Part shown: in pieces, positions 46,740 through 58,152 of the stretch
How positions within the stretch are numbered: the stretch's first letter is position 1
How the letters are laid out: the number at the start of each line of letters is the position of its first letter
Assembly: GCA_022702705.1 (NCBI GenBank)
Contig: CM040428.1
Coordinates: forward strand, 56,227,198 to 56,291,197
DNA length: 64,000 bases
Direction of reading: 5' to 3'
Origin: Papilionanthe hookeriana x Papilionanthe teres
Taxonomy: Eukaryota; Streptophyta; Magnoliopsida; Asparagales; Orchidaceae
Translations under genes and position numbers: made by a program
The notes under the pieces: model-generated
What the model was told of the DNA's origin: nothing
What the model saw: only the letters and a program-made list of their open reading frames with translations
The model's database searches: none

Positions 46740-47296
46740 GACAATTGTGGCTTAGTGATCTTGCAAATGAGCTGCGGTGTGTTGAGCGAGGGCTACGTCG
46801 CACATCTCAAGGGAGATGGCTATAACACAAACCTTAATGTGTGATAGCTATGGACAGGTCTTGTTAGAGATGGTTGCTACATAATTCCTATTGTAGAAAA
46901 TGGTAGTATCAGATGATTATGGTGCCTGTCTTGACGGTGTTGGCTATTGCAAAATTTGAGAAAGGTAGTTATGGCACAGGTTTTAAGGGCGATAGGTGCA
47001 ACACAAGTCTATAGGGATATGATTATGTTGTAAGTCCTAATAAAATAATGGTGATGGAACAGATTTTATTGCAACAAAAATGAAGGTTACTATTTATTGC
47101 ATAATCGAAGATTGAGATGAAAGCCTTGTTGCATCGTGATGGCATATGAATTCTGTTAAGATTTATATATAGTTTAGGATCCTATTGTCAATAGAAAATA
47201 TGGAAGAAGCCTTGTGATTTAGTTGTAAAATATTGTTAGGCTTTATATAAGCTCGAGTTATTAATAATAAAAGATGATTTTTGGAGCAAATTTTTT
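46740..47296 (+). mobile_element. LTR remnant with degenerate 50-bp repeats
   Basis: From 46740 to 47060 a loosely repeated motif (GATGGCTA.AACACAAnnCTTA / GATAGNTGCAACACAAGTCTATAGGG) recurs every 45-60 bp. TTTATATAAGC (47243-47253) looks like a TATA box. The segment ends in TTTCTATTTCA directly before a primer-binding-site-like sequence, as the end of a 5' LTR would. The left border is not defined. Confidence 0.5.
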
Positions 47297-47312
47297 CTAT
47301 TTCATATCAGAG
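47297..47312 (+). promoter_or_regulatory. degenerate retrotransposon primer binding site
   Basis: TTCATATCAGAGCTAAACCC resembles TGGTATCAGAGC, the complement of the initiator methionine tRNA 3' end that primes reverse transcription of many plant LTR retrotransposons. The first bases are mutated. Confidence 0.5.
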
Positions 47313-47874
47313 CTAAACCCTAACTGTTTTTTCCTTTCGCTTCGTCCTCATGAAGTAACAATCGGGATTGGTGTATAGAGACCCAAAAACTCCAAAATTG
47401 TCTCATCCTTCCACTTTTTACTCGCGAGGCAGCCGCGATTAGCGCTAACTGGGATGCCAACGATGGGATAGTGGCGACTAGGTCGGGATCAGCATGCCGA
47501 GACATGAAACTCCAAATCTTTCCCTTCCTTTCGCTTTGTCCTTGCGGGATAGACACGATTAGAGCTAACTAAGATGACAACGGTGGAACAACGACATATA
47601 ATGACGAGACGCAAAGGATCGCTGCTTCTGGAGACATGTAACTCTTCCTTGTATTTTTGATCATTTATGACTGAATCACGCGTGGCTGTTAGGGAGGCCA
47701 CGGTGTGATCACAGACGTGATCGCAACGTACAAGGAAGGGCACAACACGATCACAGACGTGATCGCAACATACAGACACAATGGATTGTGATATGTGTGA
47801 TCTCGACTTGGATCCTTGTGTTTGAGAATGTCATGAGACGAATATATCTTTAAGATACAATCATATCAAGATGG
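47313..47874 (+). repeat. retrotransposon leader-like region with repeated words
   Basis: CCTTTCGCTTYGTCCT occurs near 47334 and 47525, and GCGATTAGCGCTAACTnnGATGCCAACGATGG-like segments near 47436 and 47558. GATCACAGACGTGATCGCAAC occurs twice (near 47707 and 47751) and is partly self-complementary. Short minus-strand ORFs here follow the repeats and are not supported as genes. Confidence 0.5.
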
Positions 47875-48474
47875 CCTCATAAAACATCTTTTGGAACTTT
47901 AATTGGAATCTACTGCTATACATACATGTCATTTGGGCTGAAGAATGCAGGAGCAACCTATCAATGAGTCATGACCAGGATCTTCGATGACCTCATCTAC
48001 AACCAAGTTGAGTGCTACGTGGATGACTTGGTCATCAAGAGCAAAGAAAGGGATAACCATTTGTATGATTTGAGGATTGTTTTTGAGCGATTATGACAAT
48101 ATAATCTTAAGATAAATTCTTTAAAGTGTGCTTTCGGCGTTACCTCCAGGAAATTTTTAAGATTCATTGTCGAGCATCGGGGAATCAAAGTTGATCATGA
48201 AAAGATTAAACCAATCTTAGAAATGCCACATCCCAAAACCATGAAGCAATAACGATTTTTTTTCAAGGGAAATTGGCATACCTAAGATACTTTGTATCTA
48301 ATCGATCAGGACGGTGTCAAATGATTCTAAGTTTACTTGGGATGAGACATGTCAACGGGCATTTGAAAGTATTAAGGAATACTCAATGACACATTATGTG
48401 TCGGAAGCCCCTATTCGGGGTCGATCATTGATACTTTATATCGCGGCCTTAGAAGACTCCCTAAAAGCTATTAA
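47875..48474 (+). pseudogene. Ty3/gypsy pol fragment (reverse transcriptase and RNase H), broken
   Basis: The reading frame gives YTYMSFGLKNAGATYQ, then MTRIFDDLIYNQVECYVDDLVIKSKERDNH with the YVDD catalytic motif (about 48015), LKINSLKCAFGV, GIKVDHEKIKPI, and after a break FTWDETCQRAFESIKEY...RSLILYIAALEDS (48320-48460). Stop codons interrupt at about 47964, 48097 and 48251. The pattern fits the gypsy superfamily, probably the Tat/Athila side; I cannot place it more exactly. At about 48475 the pol sequence passes directly into relic copy B. Confidence 0.85.
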
Positions 48475-48477
48475 CAC

Positions 48478-51400
48478 AAATATAGGAGTATTTCTTAGCA
48501 GGAAATATTCAAATTCAAATTAAAAATAATTTAGAATTTTTATGTCAAAAAAGTTACAGTAAAACAGAATGACTCGACGAGATGAATTTAATGACACCAA
48601 AATTGAGCAAGAAAAGAGTATTGTTGTAACCATTTCAAGAAGTTTAAATCCTCCTAATGAGTGGTACTCAAATGGGTTGCTACTAACTCCATCATTCAAA
48701 ACAACTATGGCTTTGCCTTGATTCACCCTAGAGATGAGACTTTACAAGTGGCCCAAAATCTTAGTCATGCAATCTCTCCTTAAATGTCTAAAAATGTCTT
48801 GACTTTATTTTCATTAGTAAGGTTCATTATGTTGCCAGGAGGGTGGAGTTGCCAGGTGAATTTTCCTGATGACCTACTATTACAAGTGATTTGTTAGTCA
48901 AGTTTCTAAGAAGTTGAATGCTTGTATGTCACCAGAGACCAACATAAGAAAATTGAAAAAAGTTTTTCTAAAGGAACCTGATGATCCATGGGTTGCAAAA
49001 TAAGAAGTTAAATCTTTGAAAGGTAACTTATTCTAAAAGGAGACTTCCATGGAAATAGCTATTCTCCATGCGTGGATGTATAATGAGAAGCTTTAGGACT
49101 CCTAAGATATAGAAAAGTGCTAACCTAGTAGTTGTTTTGCAAATAGAAGCTATAAGCGATGAATGAGTAACATTTTAAATATTTTTATGGAGATTTGAAG
49201 AGCAAGTTCCGATGGAGGTGAGTGGCTTTTAGATGAGATAAAGTGCTAAAATTTACTGTTGATGTTTGGTTTTAAGTCTAAAGAAGTGATGTGGTGGTTT
49301 TGATAGACTGTTAAAATATTTAGGAGGGGATGTGGCTATAATACTAAGACAAGTCCGGATTAGGCTAGTTTGAATTGATTCGAAACATTTCTTTGAAAAA
49401 GTGGCTTTAGATTGGATAAATTGTTAGAAATGATTCTTCGTGGTTAGTTAAGATGTGTACCTATAATATGGAGTAGATGTGTAGTTTTGGATTGATTTAT
49501 AATGGTGTTGATGGTCAGAGAAGAAGACTGGTCCTTAATATGGTCTAGTTTGGTCGAGAACTCTAAAGAGGGGTTTAGAATAATTGTGAGGCTTTGAATG
49601 TTAGTTTACTGATATTATAAGAAGCTTAGGACGCGAATGAAAGAGTGGTGAAAAATAAGAGCAAGTGTTATAATGAATAACTTGAAAAGAAATGCCTAAT
49701 CTCGTTAAAGAAAGTGCAACACTTTAAGTCACCAAGCAATAAATAAGAAAAAGTACTCACTCAAATATCTCATTCAGGAACTGATCAAAAGTCATTACAT
49801 ATCAACCCTATTTAAAGGGATCATAATGGTATAAAAGTCAATAATATGAGGAAATTTTGAAAAGTGGTAGGTGGTCGACCACTAATGGAGGAAGACGCTA
49901 ACCACATTTCTAATTTATTACTATTTTTTATGGTCGTCTTTAAAAGCCTTCAAGTTTGAAAATTTAGACATTCTAGAAACTGAAATTGAAATATAAATAA
50001 TAAAATATAAATTCAAATATTTTTTCTTGATGAGGCTCTTGTGATCGGCCTTGAATGGGCTTTTAATTGTGCACGTAGTTTCTTTGGTTATGGTAAGTGG
50101 ACATTTAACTTCACTTAGATAATGTGCTACATTAATTTCAATCCACATTCATTGTATCATAAGGGATGATGGACTTATTTAGTCTATTGTAATGTGAAGA
50201 CCCTGCTAACAAGACTTACAAAGTCTCACAAAATATAAATAAATAAAAAATGAAGCCGAAGAAAAAAGGTAGACATAAAGTGAGAGAGAGTGAGAGAGAG
50301 AGAGAGAGAGGGAAAGAAAAAAATGACTCTTCTACTCTCTATTTACAATTTTATAAGTGATGTAATAAAAGCAACATTTGATTAAATAATATAAGAAGAA
50401 ATACTTGATAGCATGTTATTAGTTTGCACTGATATTCTTAAAGCTAAAATGCATGACTTTATTATATAGTCGAAATCCCTTAGATTTGGTTCAAGAAAAG
50501 AAATAGCCAAAAGCCTATGGGTATGGATCAATGTGAAAAGCTTGATAGCTTGTTGAGTCGATTAGGTTGGCTGGCTAATTTGCTCAACTAATTAAATCAA
50601 CCAAGGATTGACGTTAGATAGCTTGCGTGTAAATATTCAATCAATGATGCTCAACAACTCTCCTAAGAAGATTGGCTCTCTCCACAACTGAGAGTTGGCT
50701 AAATTGGCCCGATGATCAAGTTGACTGAGAAACGTATTGTCAAAGTGAAGTCTACCACAAATGAAGTTCAAGAAAAGACAATTTATAAGGAACAAATATC
50801 CATGCAAGATGTCACCAATATACCATTTATGATGACACATGATACATCATCATCAAGTTTTCATCATATGGCTTGAACATAGAGTCTTTACACAAACCTC
50901 GTGGTTTTTTACTAGCAAAATATATTTAAACTCAAATTGAAAAGCAATCAAATCTTCGTTTTCAACAAATTTATAATCAAACTGACCGGCTCAATGAGGC
51001 TGACCCAATGACACCGAAATTGGCCCGATTTGTGTCAAATCTAGCCTGAAACAGGTTGTTAAACAACTTTTGAAAGCTTTAGGTGGCTAACTAGAAGTTC
51101 AAATAGATTTCAAATTTGACAAGCTTACAGTCAAATCTTGCATCTCAACAAAACAATTCCAACGAGCCTGGCATCACTCATCTCCGACATCATTAAGGTT
51201 CCTAAATGTCCATAAAATATCATTCTATCAAATGAATCTCTCTGAGCTGTTAGATGGTGTAGTCCAAATTCATGTTTTATTTGTAAGGAGGGCCACTGCC
51301 ATACTCTATAAATAGAGCTCTACCCCTTCATGAAAGAGGAGGAAGAGTTGGACCTAGAGCTTAATTGGAAGAGAAGGAATTGAACTATTATGTCGTTATG

Positions 51401-53070
51401 GACTGAAGATCGGAAAACGCTTCCCGCTCCCATAGTCGTTGACCACCGTCAACCATCCCTAACTAGTTGCAACGAAGCCCCCTTGTGGAGTTATGTTGAA
51501 TATTATTAAAGTGAAGAAGCACATTGTAGAGTCACAAAGTACACTGCGGTAGTAACAAAACACTATGCATAAATCAGGACTACATTATAAAGTAACGAAG
51601 CATTGTGTGAAGTAAACCAATATCACAGAGTAATGAAGTACTATGTAGAGTAAAGACCAATGTCACAGAGTAATAACCTAAATGCATTCAACTTTCATTA
51701 CGGTCTCAAAATGTCATTTACGTTAACATACCGAACACAACTTTCGAGAATCATTTTTTGGACTGGTAGACAACTTCACAAATAACGCATCATCAACACC
51801 CCTATCATAGTGGAATTCTTCCTCAACACAATTAAAAGGCCAATCGCTTCAGGTCTTTATTAATTGGCTGCTTTTATAAGCTTGTGTACAAAACACCCCC
51901 ATTATGAGATAAAAAATTCAAAATCTGCAGGTTCCTAAACATTATTCTTGAGTATGGGTATATCATATTTCCAAGAAGAAATAAGACCCATTGCGACCTA
52001 TGCTTGAATCTCAAGAAACACAATATCTCTAACATTTCATTGTGAGTTTAATCGATTCCAAGAGGACTCGATTCAACGTTTTCTATCACAAGCTATAGCT
52101 GTCAAGCATAGATTCAACTAACAGCCTCAGAGAGGTAAAATATTCTTGGTGCATTCCCTTCAAAATTTTCCATGATATATTACAATGATCAAGTAGAAAC
52201 TTTGATTAACAACCTCAGATAGTTCGACCATTCTTTGTGGATTTCATAGAACTTTTGTCCATTGTAAGTTAACGTTGTCGAGCATCTCCCGCTATACAAC
52301 CAAACATGGGCCTTACCCCCTTAATGGATTCTTTTTCGACTCTGTTCCAACACAAGTTAACGTCGTCGAGTATCTCTAGCTATATAACCCATGACATGTC
52401 TTACATCCTTCATGGATTACAAGTGACTTCTTCCATTGCCTATTGCGATCACCGATCGGGCATCAACCTAGGAAAAATGTCAAATATTCTTAGTAACAAC
52501 CTAGAAGTTGAGCAATGTCTACTTAAAAGTTGGGCAACAATGTATTCTAACCGGCCAAAATGTGAAGCAATCGCAACTTAGAAGGAAAAGCAAAGACAAA
52601 TTCATAAACGCTTTATCACCATGTACAAATGCCACATTAGACAATTGAAAGACTACAAAGACTAATAATACTGACACAAAAGGTTACAATTAGTCAGCAC
52701 ATCTTTAATAGTGTCGGCAATGCCTCAAAATTTTGGTACTTATGTCCATTTTTAAAGGCAAGAGATTCTCCATAAATCAGCTCAACAACATGAATAATCT
52801 TCTCCAAAAATCACCATAGCTACGAAGAAATCTTTTCCAGAAAGAGCGACAATGCAGCGAAAAATCTGCTATAGAAAGGTCACAACAACATAATACATCT
52901 TCTCAAGTAATCATCGCATTAGCGTGTGAAATATCCTTCGGAAAGGGCAACAATAGCGTGAAAGGAGATCCCATTGATTGCCTACAAGATGGTTGAGGGA
53001 CACCTTTTTTTCTTTTAGAGATCTCATTGATTTCTTGCTAGTAGAAAGTGGGACCCACCTTCTTCCTCTA
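48478..53070 (+). mobile_element. LTR-retrotransposon relic, copy B
   Basis: Same order of landmarks as copy A at an offset of about 24.2 kb falling to 24.0 kb: GGAGTATTTCTTAGCAGG near 48487; (GA)n near 50281-50312; ACTCTATAAATAGAGC near 51302; CGCTTCCCGCTCCCATAG near 51418; GTAGAGTAA / CACAGAGTAAT words near 51520-51680; CTTAATGGATTCTTTTTCGAC near 52319; GAGGGACACCTTTTTTTC near 52994. Identity by eye is roughly 80-85%. Net loss relative to copy A is about 200 bp. No coding region survives. Confidence 0.75.
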
Positions 53071-53370
53071 GAAAACACTACAACAATGTTAAAGGAGATA
53101 TTGTTGATTGTCTGCATGCAAGTTACGGGACACATTTTTTGTTCTAAAGATCTCGTTGATTGCCCGCTAGCAGATCAGGGGACCCCAAGTTATTCCTAAA
53201 AAAAAGTGCAATAAGAAAGCGAAAAAATATCTTGTTGATTGTCTATAAGCAGGTCAGGGACGCCTTTTTATATAGAGATCCTATTGTTTGCCTGTTAGAA
53301 GGTTGTTGTACTTCACTTTTTTTCTTCTGGGAGTCCTATTGATTGCCTACTAGCAGGCTGGGGAACTACA
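52965..53370. repeat. degenerate tandem array, about 60-bp unit, about 7 units
   Basis: Units built on GATCYCATTGATTGCCTnCTAGCAGGTYGnGGGAC recur near 52968, 53020, 53096, 53148, 53225, 53275 and 53328. Three plus-strand ORFs (60-73 aa) are translations of the array. Only the first two units are recognisable at the matching end of copy A (28928 and 28978). Confidence 0.75.
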
Positions 53371-54099
53371 TTTTCTTTATCTATATGGCTTATTTATAGG
53401 CTCAAAATGTCTCAAAGATAAAAAAAGAAACATAAAAAATATCCAATATTGGTTTGACCCACGAATCACTGGCGTGTTGCCTACTATCCACTAGATCGCT
53501 CTGGCCTTCCGCTGTATGACCTTGCACCTCCTGGATCACTGACATGGAAGCCCACTATCCATGCCCACAAATCACTGACATGACCCTCCGTCGTCCACCG
53601 AATTGCTCCCGCCTACAGTCGTCCAATTTCTTATCCCCATATCGCTAACATGGCAGCCCACCCTCCATGTCCTCCTGTCAAGGCCACTGACAGCCACCTC
53701 CGTCGACCAATTCCTATAGTCATTGGCAATAAACTACGACTCATGCCACCTAAGGCCAGCTCTGGTTGCTGCCAACGTCCACCTTCAGTCTTCACCACCT
53801 CCTGTCAACTTTGGCGACCTCCGCCTCTAGTTGTCACCTCCGAAAACAAAAAAATAATTCAATTTCTTTGAAGGTAAAGAGATTTGAACCAATAACCTCA
53901 TACAAATCAAATAAATCATCTACCAAATGGACTAAATAACTTTTCTTATATTAATAAACGCTAGAAATTATATAGAAGGATATATGTATGTGTAATTTTA
54001 GATTTTGGTATTTTCAGACAAAAATGTTGGTCTCATCGTAAATTAGGGGAATTGATATGCCATCAAAAAATTTCCATCATTCGACACAAATCGAGGCAC
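53371..54099. repeat. spacer with loosely repeated ATCACTGACATG words
   Basis: ATCACTGGCGTG, GATCACTGACATGGAAGCCCACTATCCATG, AATCACTGACATGACCCTCC and ATATCGCTAACATGGCAGCCCACCCTCCATG occur between about 53465 and 53670, suggesting a short decayed tandem array of about 60 bp. The remainder, 53880-54099, shows nothing I recognise. Confidence 0.45.
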
Positions 54100-54900
54100 G
54101 ACTAAAATTTGAGGTAATTGTTTAGCAAGAAAATATTAAAATTTAATTAAAAGTCATTCAAAACTCTGATTTTAGCAAACTTATACTCAACCTAGTTTAT
54201 TTGATGAGACAAACCCAACAATACCAAAGTTGATTCAATTCAAGTCAAATTAAGCATGTATCAAATAGTTAACAACTTTTAGAAGCTTTTAGTGCAAAAT
54301 TGGAAGGTCAAATTCCAAATATAACAAGCTTATAGTAAAATCGAATTTCTCGCCTAGATGAATCCAATGAGCTTAAGACCGCATAACTCTGACATCATTA
54401 AGACACTTAAATATTCATCGAATATCTTATGATCGATTGAATCTCTTTGAGCTATTTGATTGAGTGGCTTGAATTCATTATTTGTAGAGATGCTTCTCCC
54501 AAACTCTATAAATAAAACCCTCCCACTCTTGAGAGAGGGGGAAGACCTTAAGCTTGAAGAAGATGAAGCTGGATGAGCTGAAGTCTAGCATCATTTATGC
54601 ACCACAAATCCAATGAATACCCCCACTCTTGCAGCTGCCAAGCATTGTTCACCACCGCTCATCGGCCACCGTTGACCACAGTCAACCGCAACTAGGCCCT
54701 GACTCTTTGCAATGAAACCATTTACAGAACCAAGACGTACATTGCAAAATAATGAGATATTATGTAGAACAACACACGCCATATACAATGCAACAATATC
54801 TTCTGAAGATGGTGTAATGATGCACTTCGAATAAATTAGAACGAGATACCAGATGAAAGTGCAACAACACCCCATATACGGTGCAACAAACCTCCTGTAG
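54100..54900 (+). mobile_element. LTR-retrotransposon relic, copy C (partial)
   Basis: It matches the TATA-containing part of copies A and B: TTGTTTAGCAAGAAAATATT near 54118; AACTCTGACATCATTAAGACACTTAAAT near 54386; CAAACTCTATAAATAAAACCCT (TATA) near 54492; and GCAACAAnACnCC / GTGTAATAA words near 54790-54910. It is more diverged than A and B are from each other. Confidence 0.6.
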
Positions 54901-55089
54901 ACGGTGTAATAAAATGCACCTCGAAGATAAAAACTTTCTTCAGATTTCTAAAGCTCTCTCCTTGCAGATCACCACTATTACTATCTTATTGACAACTTTT
55001 TCAACCCTCCATTCCAACTTCTATAGCCTACAAACATCATCATAATTGCCAATGAAGTCCTACGAGACTAACTACGATCAACATGGTCC

Positions 55090-55605
55090 AAAGCATTTGT
55101 AGCTCCTAACTTCGGCATCTGCAGCCTATAGACATAATGTAAACTCCCACTACGATCTATGTAAACAACTAAAACTACGACCTACTTTGTCAACAACTCG
55201 TGTAGCTCTCTACTTTGGCCTTTGCGGTCTGTAGGTGTCATCACAGCTGCCATTATGGTCTAGGTGACTAATTATGACCGCACAATCAACAACTTGTGCA
55301 GCTCTCAACTCTGGCCTCTGCGGCGTATGAATGTCATCGTAGCTCACCACTGCGGCCTACGCGACCAACTATGACCTACATGGTTCATAGCTGGTGCAGC
55401 TTCTGACTCTGACTCTTGCAATATATGAATGTCAACACAACTCACCACTACGTACTACGCGACCAACTACAATTTATGTAGTCCACAACTTGTGCAACTC
55501 CCGACTCTGGCCCCCACGACCTACAAATGTCTCACAGCTCACTACTACGGCCTTTGAGATCAACTATGACCTATGTGGCTCATAGCTCCTACAAACTTTC
55601 TATTA
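55090..55605. repeat. tandem array, about 100-bp unit, about 5 units
   Basis: GYAGCTCTCnACTCTGGCCTCTGCGGCSTAT...GTCATC.YAGCTCACCACTRCGGCCTACGCGACCAACTATGACCTA repeats with starts near 55097, 55202, 55297, 55395, 55493 and a partial near 55588. It follows relic copy C. The short ORF at 55394-55585 is part of the array. Confidence 0.8.
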
Positions 55606-56360
55606 CGACCTCTATATCCAACTGACGCTTCTGAAGCAACATCTGTGGTCATACAACAATATCAACAGTACTACAATGGCTTTTAATTATTATCTATATA
55701 ACTAGTTGACCCTACAACAACCATCTATAACAACCACAACGAACTACTGCATTCATAGTAATCGACTACGACCCTTGCAATCAGCTTTCACCACGAACTA
55801 AATTCATTAGTCAAACCACAATTATTATCAATGAACTACTTTTGTACATTTACAACGATCGATTTTATCATTCTATCTTCCCTATTCTGGGGAAGAGTGA
55901 ATCAATGTACGCACTATTCATAGTTGATTATTTTAACTGCACTAGGCCTTATGTTTTTTTTCCCATTTTTATAGTTTTCCACTTAAAAATTGAAGTCTCT
56001 TTTTACTTATTTCTCTTTAAATACTTGAGTTTGTGTTGGGTTTTTCTGCAACGCTAAGACAACAAATTATTACTGTACCACTGTAGACTTTAAGACACAC
56101 ATAAAACTAAATAATTACTCTACCACCACAAACCTTTAATGATACCCATGGGACAAGTGACAGGTCAATATTGGGATTTGCATGTAATTAGTACTTTGAT
56201 TTGTAAAATATCAAAGAATTCTCTTAATAAATATAATGATCACCGTAAGAGAAGGAGCACTTTGATTTAAGATGAGCTTCTTATCTCTCATTCTTCACCA
56301 TGTTCTTGAGATTAGTGTGTTTTTTTCTTTTGGGTGTGAATTTTAAGCAAATCAATATCC
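55606..56360. other. spacer, nothing recognised
   Basis: AC-rich decayed repeat sequence up to about 55830, then AT-rich DNA. The short ORF at 55842-56057 has no recognisable features. Confidence 0.4.
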
Positions 56361-56365
56361 AATAC

Positions 56366-56500
56366 CACACACTTTTATATATCACCTAATTCCTAAGTAT
56401 TTACATATCTAATTCCTAAACTTTACTTTTCATATTTATATCACCCGAAGATTTCATATTACATAAAATATCACTTTTAACTAAAAAAAATTAAAATGCA
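56366..56500. mobile_element. family-A MITE (copy 13), left part only
   Basis: ATCACCTAATTCCTAAGTATTTACATATCTAATTCC and TTTCATATTACATAAAATATCAC are family A. The right arm is absent, replaced by a family-B-like sequence. Confidence 0.65.
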
Positions 56501-56504
56501 CATC

Positions 56505-56900
56505 TTCAATTATACGAACAATTTGTGTTCGACTAGTTAAGAAACTCACGATCGATTCATTTACTAAACAACGAGCCAAACACGAATAATTTTTGTGCTC
56601 GATATATAAACAAGACAAACACGAGCTAAGATTTGTTCGTTTGTATTCAGCTGCCTTTGGCTCGAAAAAGTTATTAATTATGAAAACAAAATAAAAATAT
56701 ATTAAATTATATTTAAATAATTTTTTAATACAAAAAATAATATTAAAATCTCACTCCAACCCTTAAAATCATACGATTGCGTGATTAGGGTTATCAAAAC
56801 GATTCTTTGTTTGCGAACAACTCGTGTTTACTTGCTAAGAAAACAAGTCAAATATAAATAAATTTTTTTTATTCAAAAATAAATGAGTTGAACACGAACA
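56505..56900. mobile_element. decayed family-B (hAT) MITE remnant
   Basis: CAACGAGCCAAACACGAATAA, GTGCTCGATATATAAACAAG and GAGTTGAACACGAACAA repeat the GAGCC-AAACACGA words of the intact copy at 6976-7482. It is AT-enriched by decay, and its ends are not recognisable. Confidence 0.55.
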
Positions 56901-56904
56901 ATAA

Positions 56905-57217
56905 TATTTTTTTCATGCGCCGCAATAACACATCAATACTACGCGGAATAACACGAGAATAACGCGGAATAACACGGGGGAATATTCTCTGTGTTACAAT
57001 ATTACCGCAATAACACATGAATAACGCGGAATAACACGGAGGAATATTCCTCGATTTATTCCGTCCAGAACACCGCTAACTGCGAAATAACACGAAGAAT
57101 GTTCTTTCGTGTTATTCCCGTGTTATTGCGTGTTATTGCGAGATTTCACGTGTCTCTCATGAATTGAACTCCGCACGTATTTCTACGTGCATAATCCGAA
57201 TGTAATATTTTTCCCTG
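56905..57217. mobile_element. second copy of the palindromic family-D element
   Basis: It shares with 9070-9473 the AATAACAC word field, GGAATATTC, and the right end GAACTCCGCACGTATTTCTACGTG...TGTAATATTTTT. GCGGAATAACACGG..GAATATTC occurs twice. The left inverted repeat is missing, so the copy is truncated. Confidence 0.75.
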
Positions 57218-57372
57218 TTGAACACACGATATGAATGCACACCATATGATGTGATCCACATCTTCTATCACGTAAACATTTATGCTTCATTATACAGTCA
57301 TAATAAATAGCGTTAGGTAGAGTAGCAGCGTAGGATCCTCAGCTCAGTACTGCTCCTCTTCCCCAGCGCCTG

Positions 57373-57666
57373 TCACACCCATTCGTCATCCCTGCTATCA
57401 CCTTCAACGATCAGAGCTTTCGCTTTGCCTTTCTTTAATCCATTCTTCATTCTTCGGTTCTCTGTCCTCAGCAATAGAAATGCCAGATCTTCGGTCGCTC
57501 GATCTGTCGGGCCGGTGAGGTCGAAGCTAACATTGCTTTTTTTGCTTTCCCTTTTGATTTTTTTCGAGGTTTCATCAAAGTTTTCTTCGGTGTTCTTCAA
57601 TGCCATTTTCTGTTTGGCTTTCATCAGATCCATTTGGATGGTAGATCCAACTCCGGAGGAGCTCAT
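57373..57666 (-). CDS. hypothetical 97-aa hydrophilic protein
   Basis: One open frame from ATG (57666) to TGA (57373-57375). The product is rich in Lys, Glu, Asp, Ser and Thr (MSSSGVGSTIQMDLMKAKQK...), has no membrane segment or cysteine, and ends DSRDDEWV. Composition looks like real coding sequence and unlike the hydrophobic ORF on the other strand. An in-frame stop lies upstream, so the start is bounded. I do not recognise a family. The region is also where the 5' UTR of the plus-strand RopGEF-like gene would lie, so this could be a chance frame antisense to that leader. A remnant of a longer gene is also possible. Confidence 0.35.
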   Translation of the reverse strand: MSSSGVGSTIQMDLMKAKQKMALKNTEENFDETSKKIKRESKKSNVSFDLTGPTDRATEDLAFLLLRTENRRMKNGLKKGKAKALIVEGDSRDDEWV

Positions 57667-58079
57667 CGTTACTCTCGCAACTCCACTAGTGCTGACTTTT
57701 TAGGGGATTTCTAGCTCGGTTGCTGCACCACCTCTGGTTCATCTGTAGGTATCACTCTTATACCTTCTTAGATAATTGTACCGCACAAACACGAAACATC
57801 CCTTGTTCAATGCCTCCATTTTCGATGGATATATTCGGATCCTTTTTCTTTTATTGCCCGCTGTGTCCGGAGTGGCTGTTTTTGAAATTTGAACTTCGAG
57901 TTTATTTTACCTGTCTTCTTTCCCCCGTCCTTTTGAAAAGGATTAGGGCTTTAATCGCATCGGACCTTTTTGTTTATTAATTAATGGAGATGCGATCTGA
58001 TAAATTTGACCGGTAGTAAGCTTTTCGTTATCGATTATCTTATACTTTTTTTAATTAGGTTCGAATCTTGGAAGTGAGG

Positions 58080-58152
58080 ATGATGATGCGAAGGCTGTCT
58101 TGCTGTCGTCGCAGAACCAAAGACTTCAGCATAGACCTAGATGAGCATGACA
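58080..58152 (+). CDS. likely first coding exon of a RopGEF14-like gene (partial)
   Basis: After an acceptor-like TTTTTTAATTAG (ending at 58059) and a short leader, ATGATGATG opens a frame reading MMMRRLSCCRRRTKDFSIDLDEHD, then a GTAAGT donor at 58153 in phase 1. From memory, plant RopGEF14-type proteins begin with a basic Cys-containing patch followed by DFSIDFDEQ-R-I. An AGA/AGG codon completed in the next exon would supply that Arg. The basic patch could help membrane association. I could not find a convincing second exon before the window end. A 29-codon frame ending CAG|GTGCTC near 59384-59466 is possible but unproven. It may be a gene with a very long first intron running off the window, or a lone exon remnant. 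Confidence 0.4.

Noticed and set aside
47320..47779. Two minus-strand ORFs of 78 and 96 codons
   Set aside because: They follow repeated words in a retrotransposon leader-like region and have Cys/His/Val-rich random composition.
24254..53070. Relic copies A and B as the two LTRs of one giant element
   Set aside because: The 19 kb between them holds unrelated host genes and independent insertions, and the copies are too diverged for a single recent insertion.
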